Notes under the pieces: generated by a model
Seen by the model: the letters and a program-made list of their open reading frames with translations, nothing else
Databases searched by the model: none
Told to the model about the DNA's origin: nothing
Virus record (IMG/VR): IMGVR_UViG_3300034101_001689
Location: 1-44,508 of that record
Reading direction: 5' to 3' (one strand)
DNA length: 44,508 nucleotides
Source of the DNA: a virus
Shown: positions 21,534-27,549 of the stretch, piece by piece
Layout: each line of letters opens with the position of its first letter
Numbering within the stretch: position 1 is the first letter of the stretch
Translations under genes and position numbers: made by a program

Positions 21534-21760
21534 ATCTGCTTGTAGGCCACTACGGTGCAGTTGCGCCGCTCGTAGGCCAGGATCTTCTTGACGGTGATGG
21601 GGGTCAACTCAAACTGCGCGCTAAGGCGTCGCCAGCCGAGTCCGTACTTTTCGTGCAGGTCGCGCAGCTTCTGGACTAGGCTGTCCGACAGCTTGGCGCG
21701 GTGGTGATGCTGACCGCAGATCCGCCCCTCTTGGTTGAGGGCCGCTCGTACAACGCCCAT
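21413..21760 (-). CDS. HTH-domain phage protein
   Basis: 115 residues from ATG 21760 after GGGGAG. Residues 12-52 (EGRICGQHHHRAKLSDSLVQ, then LRDLHEKYGLGWRRLSAQFE and LTPITVKKILAYERR) fit a common phage motif: a short His-rich lead followed by a resolvase-like HTH. The C-terminal 50 residues are Ser/Pro-rich and look non-conserved; they overlap the zinc-ribbon gene. The true end may therefore be as read, or the HTH may be linked to the downstream frame by a sequence error or frameshift. Likely DNA-binding. Confidence 0.65.
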   Translation of the reverse strand: MGVVRAALNQEGRICGQHHHRAKLSDSLVQKLRDLHEKYGLGWRRLSAQFELTPITVKKILAYERRNCTVVAYKQICSYERSTVPSADGNSKMSSPPSENTRLPESASGARPTGS

Positions 21761-21897
21761 GGAGTGCTCCCCGCCACAACGGCTAGGTTGTCGTGGCAGG
21801 ACGGGCACACCGACAGCACCCCCCGCACACGGCGGACGTACACGGCGAGGCCCTGCATGCGTTGGCCGCAGGCTTCGCAGATGTCGCTTTCGTCCAT
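21676..21897 (-). CDS. Possible small zinc-finger protein
   Basis: 73 residues from ATG 21897, 38 bp after the recT-like stop. It begins MDESDICEACGQRMQGLAVY and contains VCPSCHDNLA, so Cys7, Cys10, Cys31 and Cys34 could bind zinc. The last 28 residues overlap the HTH gene and look like out-of-frame sequence. No clear Shine-Dalgarno. The N-terminal two-thirds look genuinely coding. A -1 shift would fuse it to the HTH ORF. Confidence 0.5.
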   Translation of the reverse strand: MDESDICEACGQRMQGLAVYVRRVRGVLSVCPSCHDNLAVVAGSTPWALYERPSTKRGGSAVSITTAPSCRTA

Positions 21898-21935
21898 GTG
21901 GGGGAGTATCGGGCGTTGGCGGTTCAGCGCAAGGA

Positions 21936-22760
21936 CTAGCCTTCTGCGGGCGTGTCTTGGTCCATCGGCTCCTGCTGCACCTCGACGCCGATCTTGGCGC
22001 GCAGGGCCTCCATCGGGCTGACCGGCGCGGCGGCGACGGGCGCGGTCGCCTGCTTGAAGTCGAACGTCTCGTCATCGGCCTCGGTGACAGCGTCGATGTC
22101 CGCGCTCGACGGCAGCCGCTTCATCAACCGGCGCAGCACCGTCTTGCGGGCCATCTCCTCGTACCACTGGACCCACGGGCCGCTATCGCGTGCCTTGCTG
22201 ACGTTGCGGATCTTCTCGATGTCCTCGACGGACATGACCTCGCGGTAGATGCCCCCGTCCCTGGTCTTGGCGACAGCGTAGGCGGCGATCACCAGCCCAC
22301 GCGGCCCGTCGAGGCGCGGCTTGTGGACGATCTTCTCATCGTCGCCAAGCTCGTACTCAAACTTGTCGTTCTCATGCGCGGTGTGCGCGCTGATCGACAG
22401 CAACTCGCCCGAGTTGCGGAGCTTTTTCAGCAGCCCGCCAATCATCGGCATGTACTGGACCTTCGGCCCCTCCTTGGTGCGGAAGATGACCGGCGCGGCT
22501 TCGCGCCCGTCCAGCAGCAGCCCGTCCTGCGCCGCCTTCATGGCGGTGGCGAACAAACTGCGCCGGTCGGCGTTCAGCAAGTCGGGGTTCATCTGCACCG
22601 TGGTCACCACAGTACGGACGAACTTCTGGACTGGAATCTGCGGCGGCAGGGCCACCGCGAACTCCTTGTCCATCGCCTTCAGCGTCTCGCGGAAGGCTTC
22701 GATCGGGGCAAGCTGGCGGGCCTGCGGGGGAACGGTCTGGGGAACGTCTGACACGGTCAC
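21936..22760 (-). CDS. recT: RecT-family single-strand annealing protein
   Basis: 274 residues from GTG 22760 (GTGA overlap with the exonuclease gene). Hallmarks: TTVQMNPDLLNADRRSLFAT then MKAAQDGLLLDGREA, VQYMPMIGGLLKKLRNSGEL, and WYEEMARKTVLRRLMKRLP near residue 205. RecT binds single-stranded DNA produced by the partner exonuclease and anneals it to homologous strands, supporting phage recombination and concatemer formation. The acidic C-terminus (DAVTEADDETFDFKQ and after) is typical. The pair with a YqaJ-type nuclease immediately upstream confirms the role. Confidence 0.93.
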   Translation of the reverse strand: MTVSDVPQTVPPQARQLAPIEAFRETLKAMDKEFAVALPPQIPVQKFVRTVVTTVQMNPDLLNADRRSLFATAMKAAQDGLLLDGREAAPVIFRTKEGPKVQYMPMIGGLLKKLRNSGELLSISAHTAHENDKFEYELGDDEKIVHKPRLDGPRGLVIAAYAVAKTRDGGIYREVMSVEDIEKIRNVSKARDSGPWVQWYEEMARKTVLRRLMKRLPSSADIDAVTEADDETFDFKQATAPVAAAPVSPMEALRAKIGVEVQQEPMDQDTPAEG

Positions 22761-23698
22761 TTCTCCTTCTTCGGGGTGAATCGGAACGAGCGGTAGCCCT
22801 TGCGGCCACCGATGGGCTGCCCGACCATTTCGGGCGTGATGAACTTCGGCGGCACGGCTTCTTGGTAGCCGCAGGAGATCGTCCCGCAGCGGCCAACGAC
22901 CTTGCCTGCTGACTGCGCCGCGTACAGCAGCTTGGCTTTCAGGCTGTCCACGGCTTCCTCGGCGGCGGACAGGCGGAGTTGCGCGTCGCGCAGCATCTCC
23001 ATGTCGGCTTCCATTGCGTCGGACGCCTTGACGATCTCGCCGCTGCTGCCGTTGCGCAGATGCGAACGGATGAACTCGCCGTCCTTGGCGTAGTCGGCCT
23101 TCGGCTCTTCGCCAGCGTCGATGCTGGCCCAGAAGGCGATCACCATAGCCTTGATGCTGTCGGCGACCTGCGGATCGGGCGTGCGCAGAAGCACCTTGCT
23201 GCTGTTGCCGCCGACCAGCGGGACGATGGCCCCCCACGACAAGCCCGACACCATCAGTTGCACCTGAAGCTGCAACTCGATATGGGGGGGTGCTTCGATC
23301 TGGTCGCCGATCTCGCTCCACTGGTCATCGAAAATGCGGCGATCGACGTTTTTGATCTCCATCAGGCCGAGCTTGCCGTCGTGCATCGCTTCCCAGTCGA
23401 AGGACGCGCCGAGCCGAAGCTCGGGCACGCGCTGGTAAATCTTGCGCGGCTGCGCAGTCCAGCCGTTGTCCTCGGCAACGCCTGCGGCGATGGCCGCTTC
23501 CAGGCGACGGCCCCAGCGCATGCGCTCGGTGTCGGGCTTGGCCTCGGCCATGGTCAGCCGCTTGCGGTGCCATAGCTCAAAACGCGAGGTGTACGGGGAC
23601 AGGCCGTAGAGAGCGGCGACCTCGGTGGAGGTCAGGTCACGGGCGCGGGCATCCAGCCACGCCTGCTCGTCGGTGATGTCGAAGTGTTCGCGGATCAT
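22757..23698 (-). CDS. YqaJ-type phage exonuclease
   Basis: 313 residues from ATG 23698 (GAGTAGG leader). The YqaJ/lambda-exonuclease core is visible: an N-terminal SRARDLTSTEVAALYGLSPY-like segment (here from residue 17), RMRWGRRLEAAIAAGV with Glu67, GASFDW with Asp101, LMEIKN with Glu114 and Lys116, and a HIELQLQVQLMVSG helix. These are the metal- and DNA-binding residues of the PD-(D/E)XK fold. It degrades one strand from double-strand ends and hands the other to RecT. A C-terminal extension of about 100 residues has an extra Cys pair (GRCGTISCG). Confidence 0.9.
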   Translation of the reverse strand: MIREHFDITDEQAWLDARARDLTSTEVAALYGLSPYTSRFELWHRKRLTMAEAKPDTERMRWGRRLEAAIAAGVAEDNGWTAQPRKIYQRVPELRLGASFDWEAMHDGKLGLMEIKNVDRRIFDDQWSEIGDQIEAPPHIELQLQVQLMVSGLSWGAIVPLVGGNSSKVLLRTPDPQVADSIKAMVIAFWASIDAGEEPKADYAKDGEFIRSHLRNGSSGEIVKASDAMEADMEMLRDAQLRLSAAEEAVDSLKAKLLYAAQSAGKVVGRCGTISCGYQEAVPPKFITPEMVGQPIGGRKGYRSFRFTPKKEK

Positions 23699-23699
23699 C

Positions 23700-24461
23700 C
23701 TACTCGTCTCCGTCCATGCAATCGCATGGTGCTTGGGGTTCAGGGAACTTGAATGTCATCTGCTTGTCCTCGGCCAGCGAGGACCATTTCCAGTTGCGAC
23801 CCAGCCCGGCCACGGTGTGGGTTTCGGCGTTCTTCTCGATGGCGACTGCGCGCTGGTACAAGTCTGGATGCTTCTCCATCAGGTCGCGGATCTCAGCCCT
23901 CCGCATCGCAGGGCAAAAGAAGCAACTCGACTTCGGCGGGATCGGCAGGCCAGCCGCTTCGATCACGGCGAGGCAGTCCTCGCGGTCCCAATTCCACTCG
24001 ACCAGCGGGTAGCGGTACACGAAGTGTTCGTCAGGCGGCAGCTTGGCGCGCTTCGTCTCCCCTGCGTCGATGCCGATGATGCGCGTGACCTTGATGCCTT
24101 GCGCCAGCAGGGCCATGCTCGGCTCGTACTCTTGGCGCAGGAAGCGGTCCATCGGCTGCCGCTTCCACTTCACGCTGCATCCCTTGAAGCCGTAAGCCAA
24201 AGATGGAAGCTCCTTGCGGCGCAAGCAGTTCTCCTCCAGCGTCTTGTCGCCCGACGCTGGTTGGTTGCGCACGGTGACGCACTTGATGCCGTGGCCCTTC
24301 AGCCATTCAAACATCAGCTTGATGTGGTCGTAAGTCTCGGGCCGCTCGCCGCCCGTGTCGGCGAACATGACAAGGTCCGGCAACTCGCCGCGAGTTACAA
24401 GGCCGACGCACACAGCGACGCTGTTGACGCCGCCGCCGTAGCTGACCGCCGAAAGCGTCAC
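23700..24461 (-). CDS. PAPS-reductase-like PP-loop protein
   Basis: 253 residues from GTG 24461 (GTGA overlap). The PP-loop SYGGGVNSVA (7-16) binds ATP or a nucleotide; VMFADTGGERPETYDH follows. Cys95 (KGCSVKWKRQP), Cys180 and Cys183 (SSCFFCPAM) could bind an iron-sulfur cluster or zinc. Domain order matches the phosphoadenosine-phosphosulfate reductase/DndC-like family common in phages. Substrate unknown: sulfur transfer, nucleotide or DNA modification, or defence evasion are possible. It sits between small unknown genes and the recombination pair. The C-terminus ends in a CDCMDGDE tail. Confidence 0.85.
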   Translation of the reverse strand: MTLSAVSYGGGVNSVAVCVGLVTRGELPDLVMFADTGGERPETYDHIKLMFEWLKGHGIKCVTVRNQPASGDKTLEENCLRRKELPSLAYGFKGCSVKWKRQPMDRFLRQEYEPSMALLAQGIKVTRIIGIDAGETKRAKLPPDEHFVYRYPLVEWNWDREDCLAVIEAAGLPIPPKSSCFFCPAMRRAEIRDLMEKHPDLYQRAVAIEKNAETHTVAGLGRNWKWSSLAEDKQMTFKFPEPQAPCDCMDGDE

Positions 24462-24670
24462 ACCACGCTCTCCTGCGGCATGGCAGACGCTTCGATCGCC
24501 GCGAGCCGGGCGATGCGAATGGCGTCGCTTGCCAGCGTCACGGCTACGCAAATGCGTCCAGCGGCGTCTCCACGATCGAAACTGCTTTTCAGATCGTTCG
24601 TGAGGATGTACGGCTCAACTTGGTTGAGGAACTCCTCGATGTCGCGCAGCTTCTTGGCAAGCTCTAGCAC
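24458..24670 (-). CDS. Small helical protein of unknown function
   Basis: 70 residues from GTG 24670, overlapping its upstream neighbour by 7 bases: MLELAKKLRDIEEFLNQVEP onward, with VAVTLASDAIRIARLAAIEA as a second helix. It probably forms a helical hairpin. It precedes the PP-loop gene with a GTGA overlap. No family recognised. Confidence 0.6.
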   Translation of the reverse strand: MLELAKKLRDIEEFLNQVEPYILTNDLKSSFDRGDAAGRICVAVTLASDAIRIARLAAIEASAMPQESVV

Positions 24671-24918
24671 GCCTGCACCTCCTCGGCGGCTTCCTTTTCC
24701 AGCCGATCAAGTGTCCAGACGATGTGGAGAAGCGCACTCTCGGCGGTGTCGATGTAGATCGACAGCCGACCTGAGACCCACTCCTTGTGCGAAAAACGCA
24801 GCGGCAACAGCATGTCGTGCTGTTGGCTGATGCCCCACTTGTTCAAGGCTTCCTTAGCCGTCACCATCGCTGCGCGAAGAGCGTCGCGCATCGCCTTTGC
24901 TTCTTGGGGTGTCACCAT
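24664..24918 (-). CDS. Small protein, first gene left of the regulator gap
   Basis: 84 residues from ATG 24918: a helical start (TPQEAKAMRDALRAAMVTAK), a central SQQHDMLLPLRFSHKEWVSG and a final helix. It is divergent from the plus-strand regulator across a 77-bp gap with an inverted repeat, so it is the probable first gene of the leftward recombination operon. Function unknown. Confidence 0.65.
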   Translation of the reverse strand: MVTPQEAKAMRDALRAAMVTAKEALNKWGISQQHDMLLPLRFSHKEWVSGRLSIYIDTAESALLHIVWTLDRLEKEAAEEVQAC

Positions 24919-24939
24919 GTCGAGGGAGAGACTAGCGAA

Positions 24940-24974
24940 GTTTTCGGCGGTTGCAAGTGGAAGATCCCGAAAAC
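24940..24974. promoter_or_regulatory. Candidate operator between divergent genes
   Basis: GTTTTCGG (24940-24947) and CCGAAAAC (24967-24974) form a perfect 8-bp inverted repeat with a 19-bp spacer in the 77-bp divergent gap. Arm size and position suit binding by the adjacent HTH protein. A weak minus-strand hexamer pair (TTGCAA, TAGTCT) overlaps it. Confidence 0.5.
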
Positions 24975-24995
24975 GCCGGTAGGGGTAGGAGGATC

Positions 24996-25250
24996 ATGGA
25001 TCAACTGCCGACTCTGACCGACCTTCTGGCCCGCATCCCCGGCTCTTGGAGCCACGTTGCCAAGACTTGCCACCTGTCCCAGCGCGCCCTGTACGACCTT
25101 CGCATGGGCTTCGTGCCGCCTGCTCGGATGCGGCGGGCGACCCTACACGCTCTTTCGCAGGCCGTTGGGGCGACGCCCGACGAGGTCATTGCCGCGATCG
25201 AACGGCAGCTCGCCAAGGCTACTTCGTCGGCTTCTCCTTCAGACCTTTGA
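24996..25250 (+). CDS. HTH transcriptional regulator, only plus-strand gene
   Basis: 84 residues from ATG 24996, preceded by a strong TAGGAGGATC site. Residues about 14-60 (GSWSHVAKTCHLSQRALYDL, MGFVPPARMRRATLHALSQA, VGATPDEVIAA) form an XRE-like HTH. The tail is Ser/Ala-rich. It is divergent from the recombination operon and its end overlaps the rusA end by 12 bp tail to tail. It is a good candidate for a repressor or early-late switch controlling the left operon and its own promoter, through the inverted repeat upstream. Confidence 0.82.
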   Translation: MDQLPTLTDLLARIPGSWSHVAKTCHLSQRALYDLRMGFVPPARMRRATLHALSQAVGATPDEVIAAIERQLAKATSSASPSDL

Positions 25251-25724
25251 TGTCTGATGAGAGAACGGCGGGTGACGTTCCTTTTTTGAGCGGACTGGCT
25301 GTCCTGGCATGTCGAGTTCGTGAACGTGGACCTCAACGCCCGTCGCTCCACCGACGCGGGCGTACCACTTCGACGCCTGCACCATGGCCACAAGGCAATC
25401 GTCGGTCCACCACTCCGACATCGCATCGAGCACGGCTTTGGTGAGGTTGTCTACGTCCGGCTTGAAGATGTGCGGGCGGTGGATCTCGTCCTTGTACGTC
25501 CTTGTGCTCAAGCTCTTCGGGCGTGGCATGGCGAAGAGCAGTCGGACGTAGACCGGGCCTGTGAGGATGCTGCCCGGCTTGTATTGCGCGCCGACCCTGC
25601 GCACGCACGCCTTCCACTCGTCGGCGTCGTTCGGCGTGTAGATTTGGATGAAACGTCCCCGGCGCGTGGCCTTGACTCGCGGCTGGGCGACGGGGATGCC
25701 TGGGACAAAGAATCTGTAGCTCAC
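25239..25724 (-). CDS. rusA: RusA-family Holliday junction resolvase
   Basis: 161 residues from GTG 25724 (GTGA overlap). It opens VSYRFFVPGIPVAQPRVKAT, the usual RusA start, and shows KPDVDNLTKAVLDAM with Asp90, Asp92 and Asp100, then WTDDCLVAMVQASK with a further acidic pair. These are the metal-binding acids of RusA, which cuts four-way junctions. The C-terminal ELDMPGQPVRSKKERHPPF tail is basic. In this phage it would resolve recombination or replication intermediates before packaging. All key acids are present. Confidence 0.93.
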   Translation of the reverse strand: MSYRFFVPGIPVAQPRVKATRRGRFIQIYTPNDADEWKACVRRVGAQYKPGSILTGPVYVRLLFAMPRPKSLSTRTYKDEIHRPHIFKPDVDNLTKAVLDAMSEWWTDDCLVAMVQASKWYARVGGATGVEVHVHELDMPGQPVRSKKERHPPFSHQTSKV

Positions 25725-25984
25725 TTGGTCGCGTCGATCTCCGCCTGGATCTTCGCACGCTCCCAGTGCGTCGCGCAACGGTCTAGCTCGGCGTAAAGCT
25801 TCATCAGCTTCACCGTGCGCAGAGCTTCTTGGATCTCTGCCGTCTCGGTGGCGTAGACGTTGCCGCGCTGCGTCTTCATCGTGCGGCTGCACTGCGAGGA
25901 ACAGAAGCCGCCTTGCGAAGTGGCGGGCAGGATCTCGCCACACTGCATGCAGTAGCGGTTGCGGAAAACTTTGCGCATGGTCAC
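25721..25984 (-). CDS. Small zinc-binding protein
   Basis: 87 residues from GTG 25984 (GTGA overlap); an ATG at 25978 is an alternative. Cys residues in RYCMQCGEILP and GGFCSSQCSRTM form two knuckles about 15 residues apart, as in MYM/FCS-like or zinc-ribbon folds. A helical tail follows (LRTVKLMKLYAELDRCATHW). Probably nucleic-acid or protein binding. Co-translated with rusA. Confidence 0.7.
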   Translation of the reverse strand: MTMRKVFRNRYCMQCGEILPATSQGGFCSSQCSRTMKTQRGNVYATETAEIQEALRTVKLMKLYAELDRCATHWERAKIQAEIDATK

Positions 25985-26187
25985 TTCGCCCTCCCGATGT
26001 CGGTCGCCGCGATCTCCAGTTGCTTGAGCACGCGGTCGGCGATGAACGTCGGCATCGTCAGCACGGTCACGGCTGCGATGCCATCCGGCGTCGCGGCGTC
26101 GATGTCGATGCGCCCGACACCGCCAAATTTGGCTAGGTCGAGGCTGCGCATCACGGCGACGAGAAGGGCGTTGTCGGCGGTGCTCAC
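25981..26187 (-). CDS. Small accessory protein
   Basis: 68 residues from GTG 26187 (GTGA overlap): VSTADNALLVAVMRSLDLAK, then FGGVGRIDIDAATPDGIAAV and a helical end. Predicted alpha-beta. No family recognised. Part of the eight-gene overlapping accessory series between the helicase loader and rusA. Confidence 0.65.
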   Translation of the reverse strand: MSTADNALLVAVMRSLDLAKFGGVGRIDIDAATPDGIAAVTVLTMPTFIADRVLKQLEIAATDIGRAK

Positions 26188-26411
26188 TTCTTCCCCTTCG
26201 CCGCGAGCGCGGCTTCCCTTTCCATGACGTACATTGTGACCCCAGGCACAACGCGGGCAGTTAGCGCAGCCGCGAACTGCTCGGGAGTCAGCACGATCTC
26301 CCAGCATGTGATGGGATCACGCCTGGATTTCGCCTGGATTCGGTACTCGGTCGAGTTCGGCGACTCTCCCCTGACCACGACAACATCCACGGTGACCTGA
26401 GAGCGTTTCAC
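26184..26411 (-). CDS. Small accessory protein with AALAAK tail
   Basis: 75 residues from GTG 26411 (GTGA overlap): strands KRSQVTVDVVVVRGE and EYRIQAKSRRDPITCWEIVL, then a helix LTPEQFAAALTARV. It ends MEREAALAAKGKK, encoded by the 19-bp element shared with four neighbouring genes. Small alpha-beta protein, function unknown. Confidence 0.65.
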   Translation of the reverse strand: MKRSQVTVDVVVVRGESPNSTEYRIQAKSRRDPITCWEIVLTPEQFAAALTARVVPGVTMYVMEREAALAAKGKK

Positions 26412-26623
26412 TTCTTCCCCCTCGCCCTCTTGGGCTTGACCGGCTCGATGGTGACGGTGACGCGCTGAATCACCTCCGCGTCCTCCACATGGAGCCTCCG
26501 GATATCGGGAAGCCATTCCTTTGCGCTGCGTCGCGTCAGGAACAAGAGCGGTTCTGTTTCCGTTGACTGCAAGTCGCCGCGCTTTGAGAACAGGCCCCAC
26601 GCCTTGAACGTCTGCTTCTTCAT
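26408..26623 (-). CDS. Small basic accessory protein
   Basis: 71 residues from ATG 26623 (ATGA overlap): MKKQTFKAWGLFSKRGDLQS, then PLLFLTRRSAKEWLPDIRRL and strands VIQRVTVTIEP, ending KPKRARGKK. Small alpha-beta protein with a basic tail, resembling short phage proteins of unknown role. It lacks the AALAAK tail of its neighbours but ends in a similar GKK. Confidence 0.65.
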   Translation of the reverse strand: MKKQTFKAWGLFSKRGDLQSTETEPLLFLTRRSAKEWLPDIRRLHVEDAEVIQRVTVTIEPVKPKRARGKK

Positions 26624-26883
26624 GGCGTCTCCTTCGCCGCGAGCGCGGCCTTGAGTGCGTCGAACGACGCCACGGCTTCCCAGGTGTACACTTTGCGGGC
26701 GAAGTCGCGAGAGTTGGCCTCGATGGCGCGGAGCCGCTGCAACTCCGCGCGGGCAGCCAGAAGTTCGGCAGCGATCTTCCGGACCTCTGCCCACGACGGA
26801 TCGCCCGTGGCAGCGCAGACGGCCAAGGGTATCGGTTTGCCGGCGGCAATTTCTCTTAAACGTTCGTCGGTCAGGTTGGTCAC
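26620..26883 (-). CDS. Small accessory protein, RLRAIEA/AALAAK family member
   Basis: 87 residues from GTG 26883 (GTGA overlap). An N-terminal TDERLREIAAGKP and AEVRKIAAELLAARAELQ lead into QRLRAIEANSRDFARKVYTW and a final DALKAALAAKETP. The RLRAIEA and AALAAK strings recur in 27224-26880 and 27549-27349, so the three are paralogues with variable middles. Helical; function unknown. Confidence 0.68.
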   Translation of the reverse strand: MTNLTDERLREIAAGKPIPLAVCAATGDPSWAEVRKIAAELLAARAELQRLRAIEANSRDFARKVYTWEAVASFDALKAALAAKETP

Positions 26884-27224
26884 TTCCCGCCCTCCTTCGC
26901 CGCGAGCGCGGCCTTCATGGCTGCAAAGGTCTGCAAGGACTGCCCTGCATACTCTTCGCGATACTCTTTGCGGAGCAGATCACAGACACGCGCATGTTCG
27001 ACTGCCGCCGCCTCGATGGCGCGCAGCCGGTCGTACTCGGATGGCTGGGGCTTCAGCGAGTCGAGCGACACCCAGTTGCCGTTCTTCACCTGCTTCTCGC
27101 CGATCAGCGCACCAATGCCGAGGTTCAGTTCGGCGAGGCCGAGGTTCAGTGCGGCGAGTTGGTTGCGGATCTGCTTCAGCATGTCAGCGACGTATTCCAG
27201 GTACTCCGTGTCGATACTGCTCAC
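26880..27224 (-). CDS. Small accessory protein, RLRAIEA/AALAAK family member
   Basis: 114 residues from GTG 27224 (GTGA overlap with the 43-residue membrane gene). N-terminal coiled-coil-like part (EYLEYVADMLKQIRNQLAAL, then heptad LNLGLAELNLGIGALIGEKQ), then DRLRAIEAAAVEHARVCDLL and TFAAMKAALAAKEGGK. A longer frame from 27359 would read through the preceding gene and is rejected in favour of the GTGA start. Function unknown. Confidence 0.68.
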   Translation of the reverse strand: MSSIDTEYLEYVADMLKQIRNQLAALNLGLAELNLGIGALIGEKQVKNGNWVSLDSLKPQPSEYDRLRAIEAAAVEHARVCDLLRKEYREEYAGQSLQTFAAMKAALAAKEGGK

Positions 27225-27352
27225 TTCCCGTTCTCCTTCGCCGCGAGCGCGGCCAAGATGTAATACGCAAGTGCGGCCAAGGCCACGATTGACAGCAACC
27301 AATCCAAGCATCGGAGCCAAGGCGGCCAGGGGTTGCGGTAGTGGTCTTTCAC
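27221..27352 (-). CDS. 43-residue single-pass membrane protein
   Basis: The start is GTG 27352, overlapping the previous stop by GTGA; the stop overlaps the next GTG the same way. It begins VKDHYRNPWPPWLRCLDWLL and continues through a hydrophobic segment (SIVALAALAYYILAAL) to AAKENGK. The span at residues 16-36 is a clear membrane helix with a short N-terminal part. It shares the 19-bp 3' element with its neighbours. Too short to be found by size cut-offs, but exact overlaps on both sides support it. Function unknown. Confidence 0.72.
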   Translation of the reverse strand: MKDHYRNPWPPWLRCLDWLLSIVALAALAYYILAALAAKENGK

Positions 27353-27549
27353 GGTGCATCCTTCGCCGCGAGCGCGGCTTGCAGCTTGGCGAACAACAGC
27401 GGCGCAGGCGTCTCGTCGGCGCGTTCCGGCGTCAGGTCGCAGTAGGCCCTCGCCGCCGCCTCGATGGCGCGGAGCCGCTGAATCTCCTCAAGCGCAGTCA
27501 GGCACTTGAGGCTTTCCCCGGCCTGCTTCGGGTCAGTAATCACGTTCAT
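27349..27549 (-). CDS. Small accessory protein, RLRAIEA/AALAAK family member
   Basis: 66 residues from ATG 27549, overlapping the helicase-loader stop (ATGA) and preceded by a strong AGGAGGAAAG. It reads MNVITDPKQAGESLKCLTAL, EIQRLRAIEAAARAYCDL and ends FAKLQAALAAKDAP. First of the eight overlapping small genes; its strong ribosome site may feed translation of the whole series. Helical; function unknown. Confidence 0.7.
   Translation of the reverse strand: MNVITDPKQAGESLKCLTALEEIQRLRAIEAAARAYCDLTPERADETPAPLLFAKLQAALAAKDAP

Larger units (their letters stand above)
26195..27378 (-). repeat. Five copies of a 19-bp palindromic element at gene ends
   Basis: The plus-strand sequence CCTTCGCCGCGAGCGCGGC occurs at 26195-26213, 26631-26649, 26894-26912, 27235-27253 and 27360-27378. 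Its core GCCGCG-AG-CGCGGC is an inverted repeat. On the minus strand each copy encodes the AALAAK end of a different small gene, 10-20 bases before the stop. Identity includes synonymous positions, so it is a nucleotide-level repeat and not only a shared peptide. Confidence 0.88.

Noticed and set aside
23700-24461. DNA phosphorothioation (Dnd-type) system
   Set aside because: Only one PP-loop protein is present. No DndA, DndB, DndD or DndE partner, nor a restriction partner, is visible nearby.
18269-25250. Temperate phage with lysogeny module
   Set aside because: XRE and HTH regulators exist, but there is no integrase, excisionase, partition gene or attachment-site-like repeat. The regulators alone do not prove lysogeny.
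26195-27378. CRISPR array
   Set aside because: Five 19-bp repeats are unevenly spaced (125-436 bp), lie inside coding sequence, and have no leader or cas genes.
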